NCBI RefSeq assembly: GCF_014696825.1
Contig: NZ_JACJQU010000011.1
Span: forward strand, 62,001 to 126,000
Source of the DNA: Anabaena sphaerica FACHB-251
GTDB lineage: Bacteria > Cyanobacteriota > Cyanobacteriia > Cyanobacteriales > Nostocaceae
Reading direction: 5' to 3'
DNA: 64,000 nucleotides
Numbering within the stretch: the first letter of the stretch is position 1; every line of letters begins with the position of its first letter. The notes beneath the pieces are model-generated. The model saw nothing but the letters and a program-made list of their open reading frames with translations, searched no databases and was not told the origin of the DNA. The position numbers and the translations under genes were made by a program. Of this stretch, positions 36,255 to 46,895 are shown one piece after another.

Positions 36255-36750
36255 TACCGATGTGTATACCTAGTAAGACCGTCGAAGGTTAAATTCCATA
36301 CTCTTAGTAAGTTGCTTTATGAGTAATTTCTCCACAAGTTATGGTGATAAACCAGAAAATTTATAACTGCTTTATCTGAGCTTGAAAGAAATTTGTTCAA
36401 CCTTTTTAATCCATTATGAGTAAATTAGGTTTTTTGGCGATTTGGGATAGCCCGATGGAATTTCATTTACAATTATTACATAGATATTAAGTTTTGTTAA
36501 TATAAATCCCTCCGTATAAACTCGGAACTTTTGCTTTAAATATCAATTAACCTAATGTGATAATAGGTATATTAGAGCAAATAAACAAGCTAAAATACGA
36601 TCTCTGAACTAATTTTATGTGATTAATATCACATAAGCACAATTGTTAATTCAACTCTCATCGGCAGTCATAAGCAAAATCAAACCGCAAATTAGAGGTA
36701 TATAGAAGAAAATTCACCATTAATAATACCTAACTCCCAATTGACTGAGT
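36255..36750. other. Intergenic region with a CRP-type site
   Basis: About 500 bp of AT-rich DNA, no gene. The one clear feature is the palindrome at 36616-36637. Confidence 0.55.
36616..36637. promoter_or_regulatory. CRP/cAMP-receptor-type binding site
   Basis: TTATGTGA-TTAATA-TCACATAA: perfect 8-bp arms and the TGTGA-N6-TCACA consensus recognised by CRP-family proteins, including cyanobacterial ones. It lies upstream of the leftward PATAN-REC gene. Cyanobacterial cAMP receptors are known to control motility and pilus genes, so the pairing is sensible (inference). Confidence 0.6.
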
Positions 36751-37320
36751 TTAGCGTTGATTTTTAACTTTATCCGCCCCTGTATAACCAGTTGCTACCC
36801 ATATTATGGCTCTAGCTCCATCGCGGATAGCTTTTTCGATAGGTTCCGGTGCTGTTGTTGAGGGAACAGATACTGCTTTGAACTCAATCCCCCGACTGCC
36901 CAAAACAATCTCACCAATCACACAAGCACGGCGCATATGAAAATCGGAAGTAATCAAATAAACACTTTTGATGCCCTTTGCTTGTAAATCATCTACTAAT
37001 GTAGTAAAATTAGTAACTGTATCTACGGCTTCATAATCTAAATATAAACGCCGCGAATCAACTCCAGCTTTAGCAAATACCTCTTTAGTATAGCTAGGTG
37101 GACTGCCTCCAGTAATCCATATTGGTATATTTGGATGCTTTTTGGCAAAATCTGCTGTAAACTTCTCTCTTTCTAGACGTTTAGTAGAACCGCCCAAAAC
37201 TAACACGGCTTGTGGATGTACAAATCGGATTTGTACTTCTTTATATCCCCACCAAACTAACAGAGGTAGGATAAAAGACATAACCCGCAAAGATTTACCT
37301 TTAAACAATAGCTTTTTCAA
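36751..37320 (-). CDS. YdcF/ElyC-family protein (DUF218)
   Basis: 189 residues with an N-terminal membrane anchor (LRVMSFILPLLVWWGYKEV) and the DUF218 core: AVLVLGGSTKRLEREKFTADF, IWITGGSPPSYTKEVF, SVYLITSDFHMRRACVIGEIVL. The family is linked to envelope metabolism in enterobacteria; the reaction is not established. Alone between a regulator and tRNA-Arg. Confidence 0.88.
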   Translation of the reverse strand: MKKLLFKGKSLRVMSFILPLLVWWGYKEVQIRFVHPQAVLVLGGSTKRLEREKFTADFAKKHPNIPIWITGGSPPSYTKEVFAKAGVDSRRLYLDYEAVDTVTNFTTLVDDLQAKGIKSVYLITSDFHMRRACVIGEIVLGSRGIEFKAVSVPSTTAPEPIEKAIRDGARAIIWVATGYTGADKVKNQR

Positions 37321-37627
37321 GGCTGTCTAAGTGTGTTTGCGAACATTAGAATTTTATCTAAAAATTATGTAGACTAAAAAATTTAAGCGAAATAAACCCA
37401 AATAAGGATTTGGTGAATTTTTATTTATAAACAAAAGGGTTCAGCCACGGTGTAACTGTGGTTGCTATCTTCGATGCACTATCCTAACTTATATCAGACA
37501 ATATATTATAGGGGTAAAGACCCCATTTATTGATCAATTGTGCAGCCTCAAGACTAAACCGTTTAAATTTTCGAGCAGGTGAGAATCTCCAATTGCGGAC
37601 AAGAATATCGGAAATTGAAGTAAAATA

Positions 37628-37701
37628 CGGGACTGGTGCGACTTGAACGCACGACCTGTCGCTTAGGAGGCGACCGCTCTATCCAACTGAGCTACAGCCC
37701 C
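37628..37701 (-). tRNA. trnR: tRNA-Arg(CCU)
   Basis: 74-nt cloverleaf on the minus strand: acceptor GGGGCTG/CAGTCCC (one G-U pair), D arm GCTC...GAGC, anticodon stem GTCGC/GCGAC with loop CTCCTAA (anticodon CCU), T loop TTCAAGT; CCA not encoded. Confidence 0.95.
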
Positions 37702-37735
37702 AAATTAAGTACCATATATAATGATAGCAGTAGTT

Positions 37736-38839
<1,104 letters not shown>

Positions 38840-39118
38840 TTATTTGTTGCCTATTTTTGAATATGTGCGATTGTGCCACAGGCGATCGCTAATAACTACT
38901 ATGTCTCAAATTTCAACATTATATTCGCCGGATATTTTGAAGATATCCTCTAATATTGGTCATCTTGAAAGCTTTAGTTTTAATATTATACATATTAATA
39001 AATTAGCCTAAAAGTTTTATTTGTCAAGGTTTTAAACCTATTCTCTCGATAGGTCTATTGACTCTAAACGTAAAAAGCGGTACTCTAAACCGGTGAATCA
39101 AAACATGAGGAAAATCTT

Positions 39119-39784
39119 GTGAGTACAATCACAGAAATCCAAGCTTTAGATGTACCCACTGCTATCACTCAACGGCGCTCAATTAAAACTTTTAAATCAG
39201 ATCCCATAGAGCCAGATTTACTGAAGCAATTGGTAGAGTTGACAGTAGCAGCACCCAGTAGTTTTAATATTCAAGACTGGCGGATTATTCTCGTCCAAGA
39301 TGCAGCACAAAAGGCCGCATTATCAGCCGCATCTTGGAATCAACAGCAAATAATTCAAGCACCTGTTACCTTCGTATTTGCAGCTGATCCTACTACTGGA
39401 GAACAAGATTTGACTCCGATTTTAGAAGCCGGTTTACAAACTGGGGCTTGGAATGAAGGGACTGTAAACTATTTTAAAAATGCTATTCCCCAATTTCAAG
39501 CAGGGTTAGGAGACAAGCGCCGCGAATATGCAATTAAGGATGCAGTAATTGCTGCTACCCATTTGGTATTAGCTGCGGAAAGCCTGGGTTTATCCACCTG
39601 CTTTATGAATGGTTGGATTGAGGATCAGGTAAAGGCTGTGATAGGTGCAGCAGATAATCCTGATTTAGCGATCGCTCTCTTAGTTCCTGTAGGTTATGCC
39701 GCAGAACCACGCTTAAATCCTGGTCGTCTGCCATTATCTTACAACGTTTCTGTGGACAGGCTCGACAACCCATATCAAGGTTAA
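39119..39784 (+). CDS. Nitroreductase family protein
   Basis: 221-residue FMN oxidoreductase: N-terminal AITQRRSIKTFKSDPIEPDLLKQLVELTVAAPSSFNIQDWRIILV (RRS FMN-phosphate contact, APSSFNxQxW), C-terminal THLVLAAESLGLSTCFMNGW. Start GTG at 39119 with AGGA ribosome-binding site 8 bp upstream. Expected cytosolic NAD(P)H-dependent dimer; the natural substrate is not known. Confidence 0.92.
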   Translation: MSTITEIQALDVPTAITQRRSIKTFKSDPIEPDLLKQLVELTVAAPSSFNIQDWRIILVQDAAQKAALSAASWNQQQIIQAPVTFVFAADPTTGEQDLTPILEAGLQTGAWNEGTVNYFKNAIPQFQAGLGDKRREYAIKDAVIAATHLVLAAESLGLSTCFMNGWIEDQVKAVIGAADNPDLAIALLVPVGYAAEPRLNPGRLPLSYNVSVDRLDNPYQG

Positions 39785-40733
39785 AACTTAGTTTTTGATA
39801 AATAAATTCTAAAAATGCAGCAATTAGACCAAAATCTAACTTCTGCATTTTTTAAATTTTTAGCTCACTACGATATCGCATAACAAAAATTATATTAATC
39901 TTTTTCAGAAAAATTTCAGAATTGTTGCGAGATATTACAGAAATTCAACTTTAGTAAATATACTGCTCAAAGGAAAAAACCCATGATAGATTAAGAGCAG
40001 GGTACAGAAAGGTTAACAATTCAAACCAAAAACAACTGAATTAGAGCCTGTGCCTCCTGCTCTAATGTCCTCGTAATCACTGTTAGGTTGTGGCTTCCTG
40101 CTGTTTTAGCCTTGATTTCATCGAGTTGTTATTGGAGGTCTTTAAACGCACAGCCAGAAATGCCTGCCTAGTTGGAATTTAAGGATGCACAATTCTGATT
40201 GGTAGATTGCGAATAGTGTCCACCCTAGTTGATGTAGTTAATTCGGATTAAACCATTTTATTGAATCATTTCCTTACAAAGAAACCGCTGTGATTTGCTG
40301 ACTTATACCTGTCGCAACTTACGGTGGTTTTTGATTTGAGTGGGTAAAAAATCCCTCTCCTAGTCAACCAATTTATCACCCCCAGTAAGATTCGATTGCC
40401 TGATATTTTAACTATCATCAGCAACGACTAACGAGTGAGGCTGAGGCATGAAAGCAGAGATATCTGTACTGTGGGACAAATCGCAAGCAATAGACATCTG
40501 GTGGTAATTAAATGTGCGTGGTTTGAAACCCTTGTAGAGACGTTCCGGCGGAACGTCTCTACCATATTTCCGGAGAGGTCTAATAGTAAGACAATTCTTT
40601 TGATAGATAGCAAGCTAAACCTATAGAGTGATGAAGATATAGGGTTGAGAAGAGAAAATTAAGTAAGTGACTATAGTAAAAATTACTTGTTTGTTTCTTT
40701 GTAAACACACTGGTAATTATGTCAGGAGGTAAA
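39785..40733. other. Long intergenic region with one MITE
   Basis: No gene seen in about 950 bp. Contains a perfect hairpin ATTAGAGC/GCTCTAAT (about 40041-40067), the 88-bp element at 40493-40580 and, at the end, an AGGAGGT ribosome-binding site (40724-40730) for the next gene. Confidence 0.5.
40493..40580. mobile_element. 88-bp TA-flanked MITE with internal palindrome, copy 1
   Basis: Begins GACATCTGG and ends CCGGAGAGGTC, flanked by TA on each side (40491-40492, 40581-40582). Its centre is the GTAGAGACGTTCC/GGAACGTCTCTAC palindrome. An inverted copy is at 50366-50452. TA flanks suggest an IS630/Tc1-type mover (inference). Confidence 0.82.
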
Positions 40734-41351
40734 ATGACATCTCAACCATATAAACGTGCCATTGGTACATTTGCTAATCGTCAGCAAGCTCAACAAGCAC
40801 TGTCTGAATTGAGAAATTCCGGTTTTCCCATGAATACAGTTTCTGTGTTAGCGAAAGACACAGACCCTAATGAAAAAATTGCGGGAGCGCGGGTTGAAGA
40901 TCGTGGTGACACTGAAGCTCAAGAAGGTGCGGGTATTGGTGCAACAACAGGCACACTTTTGGGAGGTCTTGGTGGTTTACTTGTAGGTTTAGAAGCTTTA
41001 ATTATACCTGGAGCCGGACCATTTCTGGCAGCGGGTACTATTGCCACCACCTTAGCTGGTGCGGGTATTGGTGCAGCCGCAGGGGGATTAATTGGCGCTA
41101 TTACAGGTTTAGGTATTCCTGAAGAAGAAGCGAGAGACTACAGTGAAAGAGTATCCCAAGGGGAATACTTGGTAATTTTAGAAGGATCTGAGGACGAAAT
41201 CAGACGTGCTGCTTCTATTTTAAGCACTCAGGCTATTCGGGCTTGGAGAGTAGATGATATCTCAAATGGTCGTTACAATTCTGATTTACCTCCCACTAGT
41301 ACGGTAAATCGAAACACTGACATATATGCAGGTCGAACTACTACCCCATAA
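40734..41351 (+). CDS. Stress-type protein with 17M-like domain and glycine-rich membrane-like segment
   Basis: 205 residues from the ATG at 40734, placed 4 bp after AGGAGGT. The N-terminus RAIGTFANRQQAQQALSELRNSGFPMNTVSVLAKD resembles the general stress protein 17M/YflT domain; the middle (about 70-130) is a Gly/Ala-rich double hydrophobic hairpin (GIGATTGTLLGGLGGLLVGLEALIIPGAGP, AGAGIGAAAGGLIGAITGLGI), then YSERVSQGEYLVILEG. Common in cyanobacteria; exact role unknown. The ATG at 40719 is upstream of the ribosome-binding site and less likely. Confidence 0.85.
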   Translation: MTSQPYKRAIGTFANRQQAQQALSELRNSGFPMNTVSVLAKDTDPNEKIAGARVEDRGDTEAQEGAGIGATTGTLLGGLGGLLVGLEALIIPGAGPFLAAGTIATTLAGAGIGAAAGGLIGAITGLGIPEEEARDYSERVSQGEYLVILEGSEDEIRRAASILSTQAIRAWRVDDISNGRYNSDLPPTSTVNRNTDIYAGRTTTP

Positions 41352-41450
41352 GACGTGGAAATCATTGATAGACGAGATCGCATAACATAAGTTAACGCTT
41401 CAGTTAAATTATTGGTTTTTTCTCATCATCTAAGTGGGGATAAATAGCAG

Positions 41451-41626
41451 TTATTCCCACTTACTATGCCAGTGATCAAGTATATCTTTAACTATAACTT
41501 CTTTGATCCAAATTTGTAAGATAATTACTAAAGGAACAGCTAAGAATACACCTAAAAATCCAAAAAAGCTGCCAAAAATAACTACTGCTAAGATTGTAAC
41601 TGCTGGTAATAGTGATACTTGGGTTT
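41451..41626 (-). pseudogene. AI-2E family transporter (PerM-like) C-terminal fragment
   Basis: Minus-strand translation ending at the TAA (41451-41453) reads LLPAVTILAVVIFGSFFGFLGVFLAVPLVIILQIWIKEVIVKDIL, the last ~55 residues of AI-2E/PerM membrane proteins. Everything upstream is missing; the fragment abuts the PRC-barrel pseudogene on the other strand. Confidence 0.82.
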
Positions 41627-42130
41627 TTATGGTATAAACTTGATGAATTTTATCCTGATTATAAAGCTGAAGATTTTGATGGTTATGACATCAAAACATT
41701 TGATGTTGATGCTGTTGATGACAAAGTTGGTTCTGTCCAAAATGTCTTAGTTGATGAAGATGATGGTCGTTTTCGATATTTTATCATTGATACAGGCTTT
41801 TGGGTGTTTGGTAAAAAGTTTTACTACCAGTTGGTTTGGCTGAAATTGACTATGAAAATAGACGTGTTTTAGTGCCGAGATTAACTAAAGGACAAGTGGA
41901 AAATTTGCCAGAATTTAGTGAAGATTTGGCAGTTGATGAGGAGTATGAAGAGCGAGTCAGAGGGGTATATCGTCCCTTTTACCCAAAATCCCCAATACCA
42001 TTCAGTTTTGCGCCATCATGCTGATATGATCAATAATGGTAGCCAAGAGAGTTTACCAGAAGCACAAGACTGCAAGGATGTGCAACAATCTTATCACCAG
42101 GTGATACAGGATTTAGCAAAAGATTTGTGA
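41612..42130 (+). pseudogene. PRC-barrel domain protein, frameshifted
   Basis: The first frame encodes LDEFYPDYKAEDFDGYDIKTFDVDAVDDKVGSVQNVLVDEDDGRFRYFIIDTGFWVFGKK, a PRC-barrel. One T is missing from a T run near 41818-41821; the next frame continues PVGLAEIDYENRRVLVPRLTKGQVENLPEFSEDLAVDEEYEERVRGVYRP. A second shift near 41975-41985 moves to a third frame (TQNPQYHSV...DLAKDL). The apparent GTG start lies in the AI-2E remnant, so the native 5' end is also lost. Confidence 0.85.
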
Positions 42131-42215
42131 TTATGTTTGTGATTGTGGCGTACATCGAGTATTATGCAAGCTGTTTAACATATAAGATAGTTGTTTCTAA
42201 GCAGGGGAAGAAAAG

Positions 42216-42509
42216 ATGAGGGTTTGGCTGGCCTGTTTCTTTGTATTATTTGCCTTAGCAGAATTTTTTGACTGGGTAAAAGAATTGTCTCTACCATTAC
42301 CTATCTATATTTTAGGCGGAGCATTTTTAGCGGTTGCTTCCAACTACGATAAAATTGTTGGGTCTTATTTCAGTGAAGTGCAAGCGGAAATTTTACCCGA
42401 ACTACCGAAGTTAGACGCATCAACTCCACCAACTTCAATTTCATCAACTCCAATTTCTTTGACTATGTTAACTCCTGTGGAAGAAATTCAAAAATCTCCA
42501 CAGGAATAA
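42216..42509 (+). CDS. Small membrane protein, unknown
   Basis: 97 residues: an N-terminal hydrophobic region with two short membrane segments (RVWLACFFVLFALAEFFDWV, LPIYILGGAFLAVASNY) followed by a polar Ser/Thr/Pro-rich tail. GGGGAAGAAAAG precedes the ATG. Similar small proteins occur in cyanobacteria as hypotheticals; no function can be given. Confidence 0.72.
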   Translation: MRVWLACFFVLFALAEFFDWVKELSLPLPIYILGGAFLAVASNYDKIVGSYFSEVQAEILPELPKLDASTPPTSISSTPISLTMLTPVEEIQKSPQE

Positions 42510-42520
42510 ATGGCTACATT

Positions 42521-42640
42521 ATATAGCGTTTCCCCGTCTAATGAAGTACACACCAATTTATTCCCTGTTCCCCGTTCCCTGTTCCCTGTTCCCTAAAACT
42601 AAAAAACTTTGTGCCTCGCGAGCATGGGAACTACTATATA
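42521..42640. mobile_element. Small repeat element, uninterrupted copy
   Basis: Ends ATATAGCGTTTCCC and GGGAACTACTATAT; inverted relative to 29143-29398 and without the inner MITE. It shows the empty site CTAATGAAG. The middle contains TTCCCTG/TTCCCCG heptamers (42561-42595). Confidence 0.82.
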
Positions 42641-42723
42641 CAATTGAGATCAACTAACTCATAAACTGGAACTGAGGTTTCAGTTATTCCACATCTATAA
42701 CACCAGGTTGCTGCCATAGTACC

Positions 42724-44934
42724 GTGATTAATGGACTTTTAGCAAAATTCCGTGCTGTTCTCATTCAAGATAAAGGTTCACGTCTAACTTTTAGATTCCC
42801 TAATTTCCTGTCAATTATTCTGCTAAGTAGTGTGGGAGTGACTGCTTTGGTATGGGGAGTGCGTGAACTGAAATGGTTACAAGCTGGGGAGTTAAGCATT
42901 TATGACAGGATGTTGCGATCGCGTCCTCAAGAACCACTTGATGGCAGAATTTTATTAGTCACAATTACACAAGAGGATCTGACACGGGAAAAATGGCCTT
43001 TGTCAGACCAAACTATCAATAAATTATTAGAAAAATTAGAGTCTTATCAACCCCGCGTGATTGGGTTAAACATTTATCGACAAGGACAAAAAAATTTAGC
43101 GGCTAATCTGCACAAGCAAGATCTGATGATTGGCACTTGCTTGTTAAGTAATATTGCGAGAACAGAAATTCCTCCACCTCCCAACTTACCTATAGATAAT
43201 ATCGGGTTTGATGATGTAGTTAGCGACAATGCCACAGATCAAATTCTGCGTCGTACTTTGTTATTCACTGATGTTACAAATACAGACAATAAATGTCAAA
43301 CAAGATTTTCCTTGGCATTTCTATTAGCTATGAGTTATTTAGAAAAACAAGGAATTGAATATAATTTCACTAAAAATGAGCAATTGCAAATAGGTAAAAC
43401 TATATTTCCTCGCTTAGATAAAAATGCAGGTAGTTATCAGAATACAGATGCCTATGGTTATCAAATTTTATTAAATTACCGCCATCCGAATCACCTGGCC
43501 AAACAAGTCACCCTTACACAAGTTCTCACAGATCAAGTCAACCCTAATTGGATACAAGATCGCTTGGTAATTGTTGGGACTACTGCGGCTAGTGTGCATC
43601 CTGGTTACTATACACCATATAGCAGTTTATCAGACCAACCTGCGAGAATGCCTCGTGTTTTTATTCATGCCCAAATAGCAAGTCAAATTATTAGTACAGT
43701 TCTCGATGGCAGACCTCTAATTTATTATTGGCCAGACTGGGCTGAATGGTTGTGGATTTGGAGTTGTGCTTTGGTGGGTGCTGTTTTAGCATGGCAATGG
43801 CGACATCCTGTGATGTTAATAATAGTAGAAAGTTTTATTCTTGTTGGTGTGGTAGGAATCGCGGCTGGGTTGTATCTCCAAGCAATATGGATACCATTAT
43901 TTACACCTTCTTTAGCTTTGGTAATAACTAGTTTTGCTGTCATGGGTTACACTACTTACCAAACTCAGAAACAAAATCAAGCTATTCTCCTCCAAGTTGA
44001 ACAACAAGAAGAAGCGATCGCTCAAATTAGCTTACTATTAGAACAGACAACAGCACTTCCATCCCAATTTAATGAGTTTAATTTTTCAGAAATATCAATA
44101 TTCAAAACCGATGACTTACTGTTAGCTGGACGCTACAAAATCTTAAAAACTCTGGCTTCCGGTGGCTTTGGACGTACTTATTTAGCAGAAGATACACAAA
44201 AACAGGGTAATCCTATCTGTGTAGTTAAACAATTAATGCCAGCCCGTCGAGATCCAAGATTTATGGACGTTGCCCGCAGGTTATTTAACACTGAAGCTCA
44301 AATTTTAGCAGTGGTGGGAAAACATCCTCTGATTCCCGAATTGTTTGCTTCTTTTGAAGAAAATCAAGAATTTTATTTAGTTCAAGAATATATTCTTGGA
44401 CATACTTTAAGCGAAGAATTACCACCAGAAACATCTGTCAAAAATGAAGTATTTGTTGTGAGTATGCTTAAAGAAGTTTTAGAAATTTTAGCATTTGTAC
44501 ACGATCATCGTGTAATTCATCGGGATATTAAACCAACAAATATTATGAGATCTACTCAAGATAATCGCTTGGTATTAATAGATTTTGGTGCGGTCAAATT
44601 AATTCAACCCAGAATAGATGAGGCAACAGAATTAGCTACAGTAGCTATCGGCACAAGAGGCTATTCACCACCAGAACAATTTGCAGGTCATCCCCGCTTA
44701 TCAAGTGATATTTATGCTTTAGGTATAATTGGTATTCAAGCTATTACTGGCATACCACCCCAGGAATTGCCGGTAAATCCAGAAACTGGTAATATTATGT
44801 GGCGACAAAGAACCAATGTCAGCGATGAATTAGGAGCAATTTTAGATAAAATGGTCTGTTACCATTTTGGCGATCGCTATCAATCTGCTACTGCTGTTCT
44901 TCAAGATTTAAAATTATTAGTCATTAGTCATTAG
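42724..44934 (+). CDS. CHASE2-domain serine/threonine protein kinase
   Basis: 736 residues. One N-terminal membrane segment (about 28-48), extracytoplasmic CHASE2 sensor (about 55-335; ELSIYDRMLRSRP, VVIGT-type RLVIVGTTAASVHPGYYTP), three membrane segments (about 340-410), a coiled linker, and a cytosolic kinase (about 469-733): G-loop LASGGFGRTY, VVKQL, HRDIKPTNIM, DFGAVK and RGYSPPEQ. It is thus a transmembrane receptor kinase; signal unknown. Start GTG. Terminates just before AGTCATT heptamers. Confidence 0.93.
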   Translation: MINGLLAKFRAVLIQDKGSRLTFRFPNFLSIILLSSVGVTALVWGVRELKWLQAGELSIYDRMLRSRPQEPLDGRILLVTITQEDLTREKWPLSDQTINKLLEKLESYQPRVIGLNIYRQGQKNLAANLHKQDLMIGTCLLSNIARTEIPPPPNLPIDNIGFDDVVSDNATDQILRRTLLFTDVTNTDNKCQTRFSLAFLLAMSYLEKQGIEYNFTKNEQLQIGKTIFPRLDKNAGSYQNTDAYGYQILLNYRHPNHLAKQVTLTQVLTDQVNPNWIQDRLVIVGTTAASVHPGYYTPYSSLSDQPARMPRVFIHAQIASQIISTVLDGRPLIYYWPDWAEWLWIWSCALVGAVLAWQWRHPVMLIIVESFILVGVVGIAAGLYLQAIWIPLFTPSLALVITSFAVMGYTTYQTQKQNQAILLQVEQQEEAIAQISLLLEQTTALPSQFNEFNFSEISIFKTDDLLLAGRYKILKTLASGGFGRTYLAEDTQKQGNPICVVKQLMPARRDPRFMDVARRLFNTEAQILAVVGKHPLIPELFASFEENQEFYLVQEYILGHTLSEELPPETSVKNEVFVVSMLKEVLEILAFVHDHRVIHRDIKPTNIMRSTQDNRLVLIDFGAVKLIQPRIDEATELATVAIGTRGYSPPEQFAGHPRLSSDIYALGIIGIQAITGIPPQELPVNPETGNIMWRQRTNVSDELGAILDKMVCYHFGDRYQSATAVLQDLKLLVISH

Positions 44935-45196
44935 TCATTAGTTATTAGTAAAATTCTTACCCAGTCCCCAGTCCCCAGTCCCCAGTGCGCTTCGATGTAG
45001 TTTTTGATATTAAATTATGTAAATAATACATAACCCAATAATTAATTGGGCAATTAGTCAATATAATCAGGATTATTTTTTTGTTAAAGTTTCTCGAAAA
45101 CTTAAACTTGAGTAACTTTTAAGACAGAAGTCTTATCCAAGATTACGGAAGCTATTTAAGTAACGTCCAGTGATTGGTGCATAGGAACAAAAATAA
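44935..45196. promoter_or_regulatory. amt upstream region
   Basis: STRRs (AGTCATT, then CCCAGTC heptamers, to about 44985), then AT-rich DNA with a TATAAT-like -10 box (45062-45067) and a palindrome TATGTA-AATAA-TACATA (45016-45032). The palindrome resembles an NtcA box but has 5 bp, not 8, between GTA and TAC. Confidence 0.4.
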
Positions 45197-46576
45197 GTGC
45201 TGAAGAAAGTTTTCATGGTTGGGGTTTTGACCCTATTTTTGTTAGGATTTCCATTGATAGGTAATGCTTGGGCTGAAGCAGCGGCTCCTCCCCCTGATAC
45301 TGGAGACACAGCATTTATGCTGATTTCGTCAGCATTGGTATTGCTGATGACACCAGGATTAGCATTTTTCTATGGTGGGTTTGTGCGATCGCGCAATATC
45401 CTCAACACCTTAATGATGAGTTTCGTGTTGATGGCCATTGTCGGAGTCACCTGGGTTCTGTGGGGTTATAGTTTGTCCTTTGCTCCTGGTTTACCCTTCA
45501 TCGGTGGGTTACAGTGGTTAGGTTTAAACGGTGTAGGTTTAGAAACAACCGGTTATTTGCAAGGTTCAGCCCCTGCGGAAGTTGTTTCCTATGCGGGGAC
45601 AATACCTCATCAAGCATTCATGATCTATCAAGCCATGTTTGCAATTATCACCCCTGCTTTAATTTCCGGGGCGATCGCCGAACGCATGAGTTTCCGCGCC
45701 TATTGCCTATTTGTGCTGTTGTGGTCAACCTTTATCTACACACCCCTAGCTCACATGGTCTGGGCAAAAGGTGGATTTCTAGGTTTATACGGCGGTTTAG
45801 GCGCTCTTGACTTTGCCGGTGGCACAGTCGTACATATTAGTTCTGGGGTTTCTGCACTCGTCGCAGCCATGGTCCTCGGTCCCCGGAAAAACCACCCTGA
45901 TCGCCTCAGTCCACCCCATAACGTCCCCTTTATTTTATTGGGTGCTGGCTTACTCTGGTTTGGCTGGTTTGGTTTTAACGCTGGTAGCGCCTTATCTGCC
46001 GGTGGTGTGGCTACAGTAGCCTTTGTTGCTACTAATACATCAGCCGCTGCTGGTGCGTTAATGTGGTTAATTTTAGAAGCAACCCTCAGAGGTAAACCCA
46101 CCGCCGTTGGTGCAGCCACCGGTGCAGTAGCTGGTTTAGTTGGTATTACTCCAGCCGCAGGATTTGTCACACCCTTAGCAGCGATTTTAATTGGGTTCAC
46201 TACTGCCGTCGTGTGCTTCTATGCTGTGAGTTTCAAGCACAAGCTCAATGTTGATGATGCCTTAGATACTTTTCCTGTACATGGTGTAGGAGGAACACTA
46301 GGAGCAATTTTAACTGCTATCTTTGCCACCACTGAAGTCAACTCAGGAGGTAAAGAAGGGTTATTGCGTGGTAATTTCGGGGAATTATTCATTGAATTAA
46401 CAGCGATCGCCATAGCTTATATCATCGCGGCTGCTGGTACATGGATCATTCTGAAAATTATTGATGCTACCATCGGTTTGCGTGTCAAAGAGGAAACAGA
46501 AAATCAAGGTCTAGATATCAGCGAACACGGAGAAGAAGGTTATAACTCCGAGTTTGGCGATCGGATCAACGTTTAG
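45197..46576 (+). CDS. amt: Ammonium transporter
   Basis: 459-residue Amt/Rh channel. The N-terminus MLKKVFMVGVLTLFLLGFPLIGNAWA is a cleavable signal peptide, as in other cyanobacterial Amt proteins, followed by 11 membrane helices. Pore signatures: GLAFFYGGFVRSRN, VVHISSG (first pore His) and FPVHGVGGTLGA (second pore His). Start is GTG. No glnB gene adjacent. Directly downstream is a ten-unit heptamer array. Confidence 0.95.
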   Translation: MLKKVFMVGVLTLFLLGFPLIGNAWAEAAAPPPDTGDTAFMLISSALVLLMTPGLAFFYGGFVRSRNILNTLMMSFVLMAIVGVTWVLWGYSLSFAPGLPFIGGLQWLGLNGVGLETTGYLQGSAPAEVVSYAGTIPHQAFMIYQAMFAIITPALISGAIAERMSFRAYCLFVLLWSTFIYTPLAHMVWAKGGFLGLYGGLGALDFAGGTVVHISSGVSALVAAMVLGPRKNHPDRLSPPHNVPFILLGAGLLWFGWFGFNAGSALSAGGVATVAFVATNTSAAAGALMWLILEATLRGKPTAVGAATGAVAGLVGITPAAGFVTPLAAILIGFTTAVVCFYAVSFKHKLNVDDALDTFPVHGVGGTLGAILTAIFATTEVNSGGKEGLLRGNFGELFIELTAIAIAYIIAAAGTWIILKIIDATIGLRVKEETENQGLDISEHGEEGYNSEFGDRINV

Positions 46577-46580
46577 AGTG

Positions 46581-46650
46581 ACTGGGGACTGGGGACTGGG
46601 GACTGGGGACTGGGGACTGGGGACTGGGGACTGGGGACTGGGGACTGGGA
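46581..46650. repeat. STRR, ACTGGGG x10
   Basis: Nine perfect ACTGGGG heptamers plus a tenth ACTGGGA, starting 5 bp after the amt stop codon. The longest perfect array in the window. Confidence 0.95.
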
Positions 46651-46736
46651 ACCCGGAAGGGGAAATACCTCTCTTCAGCACCCTGCCCCCTACCCCCCTG
46701 CTTCTTTTGCCTATTCCCTTAATGGTAACAGTCTCA

Positions 46737-46767
46737 GATCCCTGACTTCTTAGAGAAGTCGGGGATC
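46737..46767. repeat. Palindromic repeat, GATCCCCGACTTC family
   Basis: GATCCCTGACTTCT...AGAAGTCGGGGATC between amt and the SGNH hydrolase gene; could also act as part of the amt 3' UTR. Confidence 0.85.
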
Positions 46768-46895
46768 TTATTATTAACGATCAGATGCAAAATTGCTAAA
46801 TTTTTGTTAACTTGATGTACATTTAACTTACTCGGCATCAACTGACCACAGAACTGATTTTGAATTTCTAATTTTTAATTTTTAATTTTTTAGTC

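Noticed and set aside
45016-45032. Possible NtcA box before amt (TATGTA-AATAA-TACATA)
   Set aside because: NtcA sites have GTA-N8-TAC; here the spacer is 5, and its distance to the TATAAT is not typical.
45751-46200. 149-codon minus-strand frame with low-complexity Ala/Pro content
   Set aside because: Shadow of amt; composition follows from the GC-rich codons of the transporter.
46554-46745. Plus-strand frame with GDWGLGT repeats
   Set aside because: Translation of the ACTGGGG heptamer array only.
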